Below, piece by piece: positions 24,547 to 32,869 of a DNA stretch of 64,000 bases. The notes beneath the pieces were generated by a model, which worked only from the letters and a program-made list of their open reading frames with translations, did no database searches and was not told the origin of the DNA. Numbering within the stretch: position 1 is the first letter of the stretch; each line of letters begins with the position of its first letter. This DNA is from Arthrobacter sp. C9C5. Its GTDB lineage: Bacteria > Actinomycetota > Actinomycetes > Actinomycetales > Micrococcaceae. Where the stretch lies: NCBI RefSeq assembly GCF_013359735.1, contig NZ_JABFMX010000008.1, positions 102,259 through 166,258 on the forward strand, in the 5' to 3' direction. Position numbers and translations under genes: made by a program.

Positions 24547-25479
24547 CTAGAATCCCACCTTGTCGCGGCCCTTGAGCTGCAGCATCTCGCGGGCCTCGTC
24601 CGGGGTGGCGATCTCGAAGTTGAGGGCCTCCAGGATGGTGCGGATCCGGGTGACCTGCTCGGCGTTGGACGTGGCGAGCTGGCCGGGGCCGATCCAGAGC
24701 GAGTCCTCCAGGCCGACGCGGACGTGTGAGCCCATGGCCGCACCGATCGTGGCGAGCGGCATCTGGTTCTTGCCGGCGCCCAGGATGGACCACTCGTAAT
24801 CATCGCCCAACAGCCGGTCCGCGGTGCGGCGCATGTGCATGAGGTCTTCCGGGTGGGCGCCGATCCCGCCAAGCAGGCCAAAGACGGACTGGACGAACAG
24901 CGGGCCGCGGGCCAGGCCGCGGGCGTGGAAGTGCGCCAGGTTGTTCAGGTGGGAGATGTCGTAGCACTCGAACTCGAACCGGGTGCCGTTCTCGTTGCCG
25001 ATGCCGAGGATGGTTTCAATGTCCTGGAAGGTGTTTTTGAAGACCAGGTCGCGGCTCTTTTCGAGTCCTTCGCGCTCCCACTCGTGGCCGAAGTCCGTGA
25101 AACGGTCCAGCATCGGGTACAGGCCGAAGTTCATCGACCCCATGTTCAGCGAGGCCAGTTCGGGCTTGAACAGCGCGGCTGGCTGCATGCGCTCCTCCAC
25201 GGTCATGTGGGGGGAGCCGCCGGTGGTGATGTTGATGACGGCGTCGGTGTTGCGCTTGAGCTTGTCCAGGATCGGGGCGAAGTGCTCCGGGTCCTGCGAG
25301 GGCCGGCCGTCCTTCGGGTCGCGGGCATGCATGTGGACGATCGCGGCGCCGGCTTCGGCGGCACCGATCGCGGCGTCGGCGATTTCGTCCGGGGACACCG
25401 GCAGGTGCGGGGACATGGACGGGGTGTGGATGGCGCCGGTGACGGCGCTGGTGATGATGACTTTGCGTGCAGCAGCCAT
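24547..25479 (-). CDS. BKACE (DUF849) beta-keto acid cleavage enzyme
   Basis: This 310-residue zinc TIM-barrel protein begins KVIITSAVTGAIHTPSMSPHLPVSPDEIADAAIGAAEAGAAIVHMHARDPKDG, with metal ligands His 49 and His 51. It contains INITTGGS and a C-terminal GSHVRVGLEDSLWIGPGQLA. BKACE enzymes condense a beta-keto acid with acetyl-CoA to give acetoacetate and a new acyl-CoA. In an operon with an SDR and glycerate kinase, the likely substrate is 2-deoxy-3-keto-D-ribonate, giving glyceryl-CoA. GAAGGAG precedes the ATG. Kce-type lysine fermentation is unlikely, as its partner genes are absent. Confidence 0.88.
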   Translation of the reverse strand: MAAARKVIITSAVTGAIHTPSMSPHLPVSPDEIADAAIGAAEAGAAIVHMHARDPKDGRPSQDPEHFAPILDKLKRNTDAVINITTGGSPHMTVEERMQPAALFKPELASLNMGSMNFGLYPMLDRFTDFGHEWEREGLEKSRDLVFKNTFQDIETILGIGNENGTRFEFECYDISHLNNLAHFHARGLARGPLFVQSVFGLLGGIGAHPEDLMHMRRTADRLLGDDYEWSILGAGKNQMPLATIGAAMGSHVRVGLEDSLWIGPGQLATSNAEQVTRIRTILEALNFEIATPDEAREMLQLKGRDKVGF

Positions 25480-25499
25480 GGGGGTCGCTCCTTCGGGGC

Positions 25500-26264
25500 T
25501 CAGTAAAGCTTTTCGGTGTTGCCGTCGACGGCGAGGGCCTGGCCGTTGACGTTGCGGGCTAGGTCGCTCGCGGCGAAGGCGGCCATGTTCGCGATGTCCT
25601 CGGCCTCGATCAGCCGGCCGAGGGAGGACTGGTTGTGGTAGAGCTCGGAGACCTGGTCCGCCGGGAGGTCCAGCATCTGCGCCTTGGCGGCGATGACGGC
25701 GTCGATCCGGGGCCCGTTGACGGCGCCGGGGCAGATCGCGTTGACCCGGATCCGGTCCGGTCCCAGTTCGATTGCGAGCGTTTTGGTCAGCCCGACGACG
25801 GCCCACTTGGAGGCGGAGTAGGCGCTGCGCCCGGCCATGCCGAGCCGGCCGGCCGCGGAGGAGAGGTTCACGATCGAGGCGCCGCTGCCCTTCCGGAGCA
25901 GTGGCAGCGCGTGTTTGATGCAGTAGAACTGGCCGTGGATGTTGACGTCGAAGGTGGCCTTCCAGGCGGCGGCGTCGAGGGTTTCGAGCGGGCCGGTGGG
26001 CCCGGCGATGCCGGCATTGTTGACCAGCACGTCCAGGCCGCCCAGCTCCTCGGCCACCGTGGCCATGAGATCGCGCACCTGGGCCTCGTCGGAGACGTCG
26101 CTGACCGCGGCGGCGAGGCCGTTGACGCGGGCCTTCTCGACGGCGTCGGGGTCAATGTCGGTGACGAAGACGGCGGCGCCGAGCGCCTGGAACTTGCTTG
26201 CGATGGCCAGGCCGATGCCGTTGGCGCCGGCGGTGACCAGGACGCGTTTTGCGGTGAAATCCAT
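25500..26264 (-). CDS. SDR-family dehydrogenase (candidate deoxyribonate 3-dehydrogenase)
   Basis: This is a 254-residue classical short-chain dehydrogenase. The NAD(P) motif is LVTAGANGIGLAIA, followed by VLVNNAGIAG, catalytic Ser in NLSSAAGRLG and YSASK with Tyr and Lys. VTDIDPD after strand 2 (acidic) suggests NAD+. AAGGA precedes the ATG, and the DUF849 gene follows after 20 nt. In this operon it should oxidise a hydroxy acid to the keto acid used by BKACE. The 3-position of 2-deoxy-D-ribonate is the best fit with known pathways, by inference. Confidence 0.88.
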   Translation of the reverse strand: MDFTAKRVLVTAGANGIGLAIASKFQALGAAVFVTDIDPDAVEKARVNGLAAAVSDVSDEAQVRDLMATVAEELGGLDVLVNNAGIAGPTGPLETLDAAAWKATFDVNIHGQFYCIKHALPLLRKGSGASIVNLSSAAGRLGMAGRSAYSASKWAVVGLTKTLAIELGPDRIRVNAICPGAVNGPRIDAVIAAKAQMLDLPADQVSELYHNQSSLGRLIEAEDIANMAAFAASDLARNVNGQALAVDGNTEKLY

Positions 26265-26368
26265 GGGTATTCCTTGCGGTGGTGGTTCGGTGAGCGGCTC
26301 CGCCGGCGCGCAGGGGCGCCGGCGGAGCGTTGGCAGTGGAGCGTTCGGTGGCGGCCGGCGTCGGGCGC

Positions 26369-27688
26369 TTAGTGGGCGGCTGGGACGACGTCGGGCTTCT
26401 CGGTGCCGCGCTTGAGCATCAGGGACAGCAGTGCACCGATGATGCACATGCCCACGATGAACCACAGGCCGGAGAGCTTGGAGCCGGTGGCGTCCTGCAT
26501 GAAGCCCATGACGTACGGGCCGAGGAAGCCGCCGAGCAGGCCGATGGTGTTGACGAAGGCGATGCCGCCGGCGAGGGCGGCGCCGCTGAGGCGGGTGGCC
26601 GGGTAGGTGAAGAGGATCGGCTGCAGGGCGAAGAAGTTGAAGGCCGCGAGGCAGAAGCCGATCATGCCGAGCAGCGGGCCGCCGACGGCGCCGAGCGCGA
26701 AGCCGGCGATGATGCCGATCATGGTGCCGGTGACCAGGAGGCGGGAGCGCTTGCCGTCGGTGGCGAAGCGGGGGACCAGCAGGGCGCCGGCGGCGGAGAA
26801 GATCCACGGGATGGCGGTCAGCAGGCCGATCTGGAGCGGGTTGAGCTTGCCGTAGGTGCCGATGATGGAGGGCAGGAAGTAGGAGAGGGCGTAGACGGCG
26901 ATCTGGTGGGTGAAGTAGACGCCCACGACCAGGAGGATCTGCTTGTCCTTGAGTGCGTCGCGGAGGCGGTGGTTGCCGGAGGCTTCGGCGCCGGCCTGCT
27001 CTTCGGCGGCGATCCGGGCCTCGAGATCGGCGGCTTCCTCGGTGCTGAGGAACTTGGCCTGGCTGGGCCGGTCCGGGAGCTTCTTCCAGACGACGTAGGC
27101 CAGGACGCACGCCGGCAGGCCTTCGACCAGGAACATCCACTGCCAGCCGTGCAGGCCGCCGAGGCCGTCCAGGGTCAGCAACAGGCCGCCGAGCGGGGCG
27201 CCGACGATGTTGGCGATCGAGACGCCCAGCAGGAACATGCCGTTGGCCTTGGCGCGGTCCTTGACCACGAACCACTGGGTCAGGAAGTACATGACGCCGG
27301 GGAAGAGTCCGGCCTCGGCGACGCCGAGCAGCATCCGCATGATGTAGAAGGACCACTCGCCCTGCACAAAGGCCATGCCGGCGGAGATGATGCCCCAGGT
27401 GATCATGATCCGCATGATCCAAAAGCGTGCGCCCACCTTGTGCATGATCAGGTTCGAGGGGATCTCGGAGAGGGCGTAGGTCAGGAAGAACAGGCCGGCG
27501 CCGATGCCGTAGGCGGTGGCGGAGATGCCGAGGTCAATCTCCAGGCGGTCCTTGGCCATACCGATGTTGGTGCGGTCCAGGAACGCCATGATGTAGGCGC
27601 CGATCAGCAGCGGCATGACTCGGCGGAGGATCACGCCGTTAATTTCCTGCGGTGTGCGCATCTTCGTTGGTGCGGATACAACTGACAT
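26369..27688 (-). CDS. MFS transporter, ACS (anion:cation symporter) family
   Basis: This 439-residue, 12-helix transporter has IMAFLDRTNIGMAKDRLEIDLGISATAYGIGAGLFFLTYALSEIPSNLIMHKVGARFWI, typical of the ACS group that imports sugar acids such as tartrate, glucarate and galactonate. A cytoplasmic loop (about 205-240) is rich in Ala and Glu. It leads the enzyme operon and lies 118 nt after the LacI gene. Import of deoxyribonate or a related hydroxy acid is inferred from its neighbours. Confidence 0.88.
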   Translation of the reverse strand: MSVVSAPTKMRTPQEINGVILRRVMPLLIGAYIMAFLDRTNIGMAKDRLEIDLGISATAYGIGAGLFFLTYALSEIPSNLIMHKVGARFWIMRIMITWGIISAGMAFVQGEWSFYIMRMLLGVAEAGLFPGVMYFLTQWFVVKDRAKANGMFLLGVSIANIVGAPLGGLLLTLDGLGGLHGWQWMFLVEGLPACVLAYVVWKKLPDRPSQAKFLSTEEAADLEARIAAEEQAGAEASGNHRLRDALKDKQILLVVGVYFTHQIAVYALSYFLPSIIGTYGKLNPLQIGLLTAIPWIFSAAGALLVPRFATDGKRSRLLVTGTMIGIIAGFALGAVGGPLLGMIGFCLAAFNFFALQPILFTYPATRLSGAALAGGIAFVNTIGLLGGFLGPYVMGFMQDATGSKLSGLWFIVGMCIIGALLSLMLKRGTEKPDVVPAAH

Positions 27689-27806
27689 GGGTCTTCGTCC
27701 TTGAATTGGGGTCAGGATTGTTGGTCGGGGTGGACAGCGGGCAGCGTTCAAGCAGCAGTCGGCGCTGCCAGGTGGTGCGTTTGGGGAGCTTCGGTTGATG
27801 TGGTGA

Positions 27807-28865
27807 TTAGGGGAGTGCGGGGGTGCAGCCGCAGGTGCGGCCGATGTGGAGGCGGTGCCGGCACACCAGCGAGGTGTAGCTGCGGGACGGGGCTTCAATG
27901 CGTTTGAGCAGCATGGCGAAGGCCTCGTGGGCCATTTCCTGCTGCGGCTGGACAATGCTGGTCAGGTTGATCAGTCCGGAGCGGCTGTGCGGCAGCCCGT
28001 CGCAGCCGGCCACGGCCACGTCCTCCGGGATCCGCAGGCCCCGGGCCAGGGCATATTCCATGACGCCGATGGCGAGCTCGTCGCTGCCGCAGACCACTGC
28101 CTGCGGCGGCGTTCCGGAGGCGAAGAGGCGTTCCGCGGCCAGCCGGCCGCCCTCGTTGTTCACCCGGGTGCTGATCTTGCGGTCTCCGCTGATGACGACG
28201 CCGGCGGCGGCCGCCGTCCGCACGAAGGCCTGTTCCCGGGCCAGTGAGGCGGTGGAAAAGCGGGGGCCGATCACGGTGGCGATCTCGGTGTAGCCGTGGG
28301 CGAGCATGTGCTGCATCAGCAGGGTCGCCGCGGCGTCGTCGTCGATCCCGACAAAGTCGGAGTCCAGGAAGTCCGCCCGGCGGGACAGGCAGACGTAGGG
28401 GATCCGGGCGGACCTCAGGGTGCGGAGGGCACGCGCGTCGTCCCGGAGCGAGGCGGCGAGGATGACGCCGTCCACGTTGCGGTTCGCGAGCGTGGACGTG
28501 ACCTGGGCGAGGACCTCCGGATCGTCCTGGGTGGTGGCGACAAAGACCTCGTAGCCGGAATCGGCTGCCGCGGAAATGACGCCCTGGGCCCAGCGGGGGA
28601 ACATCGGGTTGATGATGTTGGGCAGGATGAGGCCGATCACGCGGGTGCGCTGCAGATCAGTGGACTGGGAGGACTTACGGGGCCTGAAGCCCAACTCGTT
28701 CGCCACGTGGATGATGTGGCGCCGGGTCTCCGGCGAGACGCCGCCCTTGCCGTTGAGGACGTATGACACCGCGGCGGAGGAGACGCCAGCCGCGCGGGCC
28801 ACGGCAGCCGCGGAAACCGGTGCAACGGGGCCATCGGCGGCAACGGTGGCGGCTTGCTCCTGCAT
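27807..28865 (-). CDS. LacI-family transcriptional regulator
   Basis: This is a 352-residue repressor. The N-terminal HTH and hinge is SAAAVARAAGVSSAAVSYVLNGKGGVSPETRRHIIHVANELGFRPRK. A periplasmic-binding-like core follows (VIGLILPNIINPMFPRWAQGVISAAADSGYEVFVATTQDD). The C-terminus has an unusual CRHRLHIGRTCGCTPALP with three Cys, a HxxxRxSC-like ending seen in some members. GGAGGG lies just before the ATG. It probably controls the operon downstream, with the sugar acid or an intermediate as inducer. Confidence 0.9.
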   Translation of the reverse strand: MQEQAATVAADGPVAPVSAAAVARAAGVSSAAVSYVLNGKGGVSPETRRHIIHVANELGFRPRKSSQSTDLQRTRVIGLILPNIINPMFPRWAQGVISAAADSGYEVFVATTQDDPEVLAQVTSTLANRNVDGVILAASLRDDARALRTLRSARIPYVCLSRRADFLDSDFVGIDDDAAATLLMQHMLAHGYTEIATVIGPRFSTASLAREQAFVRTAAAAGVVISGDRKISTRVNNEGGRLAAERLFASGTPPQAVVCGSDELAIGVMEYALARGLRIPEDVAVAGCDGLPHSRSGLINLTSIVQPQQEMAHEAFAMLLKRIEAPSRSYTSLVCRHRLHIGRTCGCTPALP

Positions 28866-28987
28866 TCTGACCCTCCTTCGCATCGGTTTGCGTCCCTGTG
28901 ACCTCAGTTACAGTAATTAGCCCGCGCAACGTTAAGCAACGTTAAGTGATGCGGCTTGGGCGGACCGGTTTTTGCAGCCCCTCGGAT

Positions 28988-29160
28988 GGGCATGCCCATC
29001 CTTCGACGCCTGGTCGCAGGGGACATGTCCGGCCCAAGCTTCGAGCGATGAGCATATTCGGATTATGTCCAGTGGCCCGCGCCCGGGATGGGCATGTCCG
29101 GAAGGGCGGACCGTGGCCACGGGACATGCCCACTTGGCAGCGCGAAGGATGGGCATGTCC
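28988..29160. repeat. GGRCATGYCC palindromic repeat array, copy 2
   Basis: The array has five 10-mers (starts 28988, 29021, 29090, 29122, 29151) and one 21-bp relative, GAGCATAT-N5-TTATGTCC (29050-29070). The spacing 29021-29050-29090 (29 and 40 bp between starts) repeats exactly that in copy 1, again with 19-bp spacers. The spacer before the 21-mer keeps a TCGAG core, as in copy 1. Both copies have the same orientation and lie either side of the LacI-MFS-SDR-BKACE-kinase operon. Confidence 0.88.
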
Positions 29161-29253
29161 GTCGGTCCAGGAGCGCCTCGGTGCCCGCGGGGGACTCCGG
29201 CCCTAGACAGCAGTTTCGCCGTGGGCAAACATGGAGCCAAAGGAGCCAATTCC

Positions 29254-29280
29254 AAAGTTGAGCGGGCTAGACTCAACTTT
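29254..29280. promoter_or_regulatory. HAIR element (HspR operator) of clpB
   Basis: A perfect inverted repeat AAAGTTGAG-N9-CTCAACTTT contains the HAIR layout TTGAGY-N7-RCTCAA. A TAGACT -10 box (29268-29273) sits in its centre, so a bound repressor would block RNA polymerase. HspR with HAIR sites is the known control of clpB and dnaK in actinobacteria. Confidence 0.8.
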
Positions 29281-29311
29281 GACGACAGTTTGATCCCGGA
29301 AGGAGCTCTCT

Positions 29312-31969
29312 TTGGACGCGAAATTCACCACCAAGAGCCAGGAGGCTCTTTCGGCAGCAGCCATGAACGCCTCGACGGCCGGAAACCCGCAGCTGGAACC
29401 GGCCCACCTGCTTAAGGCGCTCATGGACCAGCGCGAGGGGGTCGCCGTCGCGCTCCTCCGCGCCACCGGGACCGATCCGGATGCGGTCAGCGTCCAGGCC
29501 AGCTCCGCCATCAAGGCCCTCCCGTCGACGTCGGGCAGCTCGGTGCAGCAGGCCCAGCTTTCCCGCACCGCGATGCAGGCCATCAAGAACGCCCAGAACG
29601 AGGCGGAACGGCTCGGGGACACCTTCGTCTCCACCGAACACCTGCTGCTCGGCCTCGCCTCCGGCAGCGACGACGTCGGGCGGCTGCTCCGCGATGCCGG
29701 CGCCTCCCACGAGGCGCTGCTCGCGGCCCTGCCCGGGGTCCGCGGGGACCGCAAAGTGGACAACGCCGACCCCGAAAACACCTTCCAGGCGCTGGAGAAG
29801 TTCGGCACCGACCTGACCGCGATCGCGCGCTCGGGCAAGCTGGACCCGGTGATCGGGCGCGACGCCGAGATCCGCCGCATCATCCAGGTGCTCAGCCGCC
29901 GCACCAAGAACAACCCGGTGATCATCGGTGAGCCCGGCGTCGGCAAGACCGCCGTCGTCGAAGGCCTGGCCCAGCGGATCGTGGCCGGCGACGTGCCGGA
30001 GAGCCTGCGCGGCAAGACCCTGGTCGCCCTGGACCTGGCCTCGATGGTGGCGGGCGCCAAGTACCGCGGCGAATTCGAGGAGCGGCTCAAGGCGGTGCTG
30101 GAGGAGATCAAGAGCTCCGAGGGCCAGATCGTCACCTTCATCGACGAGCTCCACACCGTGGTCGGCGCGGGCGCCTCCGGGGACAGCTCGATGGACGCCG
30201 GCAACATGCTCAAGCCCATGCTCGCCCGCGGCGAACTCCGGCTGATCGGCGCCACCACGCTGGACGAATACCGCGAGAACATCGAAAAGGACCCGGCCCT
30301 GGAACGCCGCTTCCAGCAGGTCTTCGTCGGCGAACCGAGCGTGGATGACACGATCGGCATCCTGCGCGGACTCAAGGAACGCTACGAGGCGCACCACAAG
30401 GTCTCCATCTCCGACTCCGCCCTGGTGGCCGCGGCGACGCTGTCCAACCGGTACATCTCCGGCCGGCAGCTGCCGGACAAGGCGATCGACCTCGTGGACG
30501 AGGCCGCGTCCCGGCTGCGGATGGAAATCGACTCCGCCCCGGAAGAGATCGACCAGTTGCGCCGCCAGGTGGACCGGCTGACCATGGAGGAACTGGCCCT
30601 GGCCGGCGAAACCGATCCGGCCTCGGTGGAACGCCTTGCCGCCCTGCGCGCGGACATGGCGGACAAGAAGGAGGAGCTCGCGGCCCTGAACGCCCGCTGG
30701 GAAACCGAGAAAGCGGGCCTGAACCGTGCCGGCGACCTGCGCGCCAAGCTGGACGAACTGCGGTCAGCGGAGGAAAAGGCTGAGCGCGAAGGCGACTTCG
30801 AGACCGCGTCCCGGATCCTCTACGGCGAGATCCCGGCCCTGGAGCGTGAACTCAAGGCCGCGGCCGAGGCCGAAGCCGCCGTGACCGACAAGTCCGGGCA
30901 GATGGTGGCCGACGAGGTCACCGCGGACGACATCGCCGAGGTGATCTCCGCGTGGACCGGCATCCCGGCCGGGCGCATGCTGCAGGGCGAGAGCCAGAAG
31001 CTGCTGGAGATGGAGCACGTCCTGGGCGAGCGGCTGATCGGCCAGACCAAGGCCGTCACCGCCGTCTCGGACGCCGTGCGCCGGGCCCGCGCCGGCATCA
31101 GCGACCCCAACCGGCCCACCGGATCCTTCCTCTTCCTGGGCCCCACCGGCGTCGGAAAGACCGAGCTGGCCAAGTCGCTCGCGGACTTCCTCTTCGACGA
31201 CGAGCGGGCCATGGTGCGGATCGACATGTCCGAGTACTCGGAGAAGCACTCCGTGGCCCGGCTCGTCGGGGCGCCTCCGGGCTACGTGGGCTACGAGGAA
31301 GGCGGCCAGCTGACCGAGGCCGTCCGCCGTCGTCCGTACTCCGTGCTGCTGCTGGACGAGGTGGAGAAGGCCCACCCGGAGGTCTTCGACATCCTCCTGC
31401 AGGTGCTCGATGACGGCCGCCTCACCGACGGACAGGGCCGCACCGTGGACTTCCGCAACGTGATCCTGGTCCTGACCTCCAACCTGGGCAGCCAGTTCCT
31501 CGTGGACCCGAACCTGGACGCCGCCGCCAAGCGGGACGCGGTCATGGCCACGGTGCACGCCTCCTTCAAACCCGAATTCCTGAACCGGCTCGACGAGGTG
31601 GTGCTCTTCGACCCGCTGAGCGTCGAGGAACTCGCCCAGATCGTGGAGCTGCAGGTCAAGGAACTGGGCGAACGGCTCAAGGGCCGCCGCCTCACCCTGG
31701 AAGTATCGGAGGGCGCGCGGGCCTGGCTGGCCGTCACCGGCTTCGACCCCGCTTACGGCGCCCGGCCGCTGCGCCGCCTGGTGCAGCGGGAGATCGGCGA
31801 CCGGCTGGCCAAGTCCATTCTGGCCGGCGAGATCGCCGACGGCGACACGGTCCTGGTGGACACCGCCCCGGATCTGATGGAGCTCACCATGGGCGGCCCG
31901 GACGTGTCCGCGCGGCCCGACGGCGGCGCCTCCACCGGCAGCGGGCTCTCGGTCCGCCGCAAGGAGTAA
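29312..31969 (+). CDS. clpB: ATP-dependent chaperone ClpB
   Basis: This 885-residue AAA+ disaggregase works with DnaK to pull proteins out of aggregates. Two Clp-N repeats (about 1-150) are followed by NBD1 with Walker A GEPGVGKT (about 206) and FIDELH. A coiled-coil middle domain spans about 410-530. NBD2 has GPTGVGKT (about 610) and [15 protein letters not shown], and a C-terminal D2-small domain follows. The TTG start is chosen because AAGGAG is well placed and the protein then begins (M)[16 protein letters not shown], the normal ClpB start. Control is by the HAIR site immediately upstream. Confidence 0.95.
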   Translation: MDAKFTTKSQEALSAAAMNASTAGNPQLEPAHLLKALMDQREGVAVALLRATGTDPDAVSVQASSAIKALPSTSGSSVQQAQLSRTAMQAIKNAQNEAERLGDTFVSTEHLLLGLASGSDDVGRLLRDAGASHEALLAALPGVRGDRKVDNADPENTFQALEKFGTDLTAIARSGKLDPVIGRDAEIRRIIQVLSRRTKNNPVIIGEPGVGKTAVVEGLAQRIVAGDVPESLRGKTLVALDLASMVAGAKYRGEFEERLKAVLEEIKSSEGQIVTFIDELHTVVGAGASGDSSMDAGNMLKPMLARGELRLIGATTLDEYRENIEKDPALERRFQQVFVGEPSVDDTIGILRGLKERYEAHHKVSISDSALVAAATLSNRYISGRQLPDKAIDLVDEAASRLRMEIDSAPEEIDQLRRQVDRLTMEELALAGETDPASVERLAALRADMADKKEELAALNARWETEKAGLNRAGDLRAKLDELRSAEEKAEREGDFETASRILYGEIPALERELKAAAEAEAAVTDKSGQMVADEVTADDIAEVISAWTGIPAGRMLQGESQKLLEMEHVLGERLIGQTKAVTAVSDAVRRARAGISDPNRPTGSFLFLGPTGVGKTELAKSLADFLFDDERAMVRIDMSEYSEKHSVARLVGAPPGYVGYEEGGQLTEAVRRRPYSVLLLDEVEKAHPEVFDILLQVLDDGRLTDGQGRTVDFRNVILVLTSNLGSQFLVDPNLDAAAKRDAVMATVHASFKPEFLNRLDEVVLFDPLSVEELAQIVELQVKELGERLKGRRLTLEVSEGARAWLAVTGFDPAYGARPLRRLVQREIGDRLAKSILAGEIADGDTVLVDTAPDLMELTMGGPDVSARPDGGASTGSGLSVRRKE

Positions 31970-31994
31970 CGCAAGGAGTAACGCCGCCAACGGC

Positions 31995-32035
31995 AAAGGG
32001 CCGCCCGCCGGATTGCAACCGGCGCGCGGCCCTTT
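31995..32035. terminator. Terminator after clpB
   Basis: The arms AAAGGGCCGC and GCGGCCCTTT have an inner GCCGG/CCGGC stem. The A-run before and T-run after make it work in both directions, between convergent genes. Confidence 0.8.
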
Positions 32036-32044
32036 CGTTGAATG

Positions 32045-32857
32045 TCAGTTCTTTTGGTGAGGGGCCTTGCCGGTTCCCGCCATGAGGGCGAAATATCCCG
32101 GAACGCTCTGGCGGGCATTCTCGGACCTCATTGGGACCACTTCGATGCTGATCGGGCCGTCCTCGATGAGCTGCCAGTCCGCGTCCGGGAACAAGGCGTG
32201 GCGTTCGCGGGCACCGAAGCGGCCCGGCCTTGGCAGGTTTTCCAGCGCCCGCCGCAGCGGGCGCGGTACGTTCTCCCGGGTGGCCCCGAGTTCCGCCAAA
32301 TAGTCGAGGCTGTTTCCGGGGAAATTGGTTTCCGCTAAGAAGACCCGGCCCTTGTCACCGGCGACCGTGCGCAGGTTTTCCGCCACGGCGGCTTGCTTGT
32401 CCGGTTTCAGGACGTGAAAGACTCCGCGGACGAAGACGTTGGCTGGGCCCAGCCGCTCCAAGAGAAGTCCTCCCGCGCCTGTATCCGCAGCATCCAGAAC
32501 CATAAAGTCAGCGTTGGGGATATCCTTTGATTCCGCAGCCGCTCGGTCGATGGCCCCGGCGGACACATCGATTCCGAGCACCCGTGGAAAAAGCCCGGCC
32601 AGCCACCGGGTGTACGTTCCATTGCCGCAGCCCACGTCAACGACCGGAAGGGCCGGATCAAAGTGGGCGCGGATCAGATCCGCGTACTGCCCGCGCTCTG
32701 CAGCGGAGTCGGCGTCCCAGAGAACGTCTCCGGCCCTGCCCGTCGTGTGGATACCCTTCCAGTACTTGTCCCAAGCGGCATGCGGATCCCTCGGTGCCCG
32801 GGACGCGAGACGAACCACTGTTGGGATAAGCCGTATGCGGTCCCAGAGCTTTGCCAT
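32045..32857 (-). CDS. SAM-dependent class I methyltransferase
   Basis: This 270-residue protein has a Rossmann methyltransferase core: motif I VVDVGCGNGTYTRWLAGL, acidic end of strand 2 VLGIDVSAGAI and motif III FMVLDAADTG. The N-terminal 40 residues are basic and helical. The substrate is unknown. It is not an obvious rRNA or UbiE enzyme. The start is 6 nt after a -10-like TAAAGT (32864-32869), while the gene also begins 9 nt after the GGDEF-EAL stop. It can therefore be read from the upstream operon or from its own promoter. Confidence 0.8.
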   Translation of the reverse strand: MAKLWDRIRLIPTVVRLASRAPRDPHAAWDKYWKGIHTTGRAGDVLWDADSAAERGQYADLIRAHFDPALPVVDVGCGNGTYTRWLAGLFPRVLGIDVSAGAIDRAAAESKDIPNADFMVLDAADTGAGGLLLERLGPANVFVRGVFHVLKPDKQAAVAENLRTVAGDKGRVFLAETNFPGNSLDYLAELGATRENVPRPLRRALENLPRPGRFGARERHALFPDADWQLIEDGPISIEVVPMRSENARQSVPGYFALMAGTGKAPHQKN

Positions 32858-32863
32858 GCCGTC

Positions 32864-32869
32864 ACTTTA
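32864..32869 (-). promoter_or_regulatory. -10 box of a leaderless promoter (methyltransferase)
   Basis: TAAAGT ends 6 nt before the methyltransferase ATG and contains the TAA stop of the GGDEF-EAL gene. Confidence 0.4.

Larger units (their letters stand above)
28866..29311. other. Regulatory gap between the LacI gene and clpB
   Basis: These 446 nt hold no gene. The left 115 nt, with AT-rich pieces (AGTTACAGTAATTAG, GTTAAGCAACGTTAAG), should carry the LacI promoter. The middle is repeat array copy 2, and the right end carries the HAIR operator and promoter of clpB. Confidence 0.6.

Noticed and set aside
23220..24575. 451-codon plus-strand frame through the repeat array and glycerate kinase
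   Set aside because: The GHAQ/CPS/GHV-rich start is a product of the repeated GGRCATGYCC motif, and the rest is antisense to a recognisable kinase.
24547..25476. Lysine-fermentation Kce enzyme
   Set aside because: DUF849 proteins act on many beta-keto acids, and no lysine aminomutase or other lysine-fermentation genes are near.
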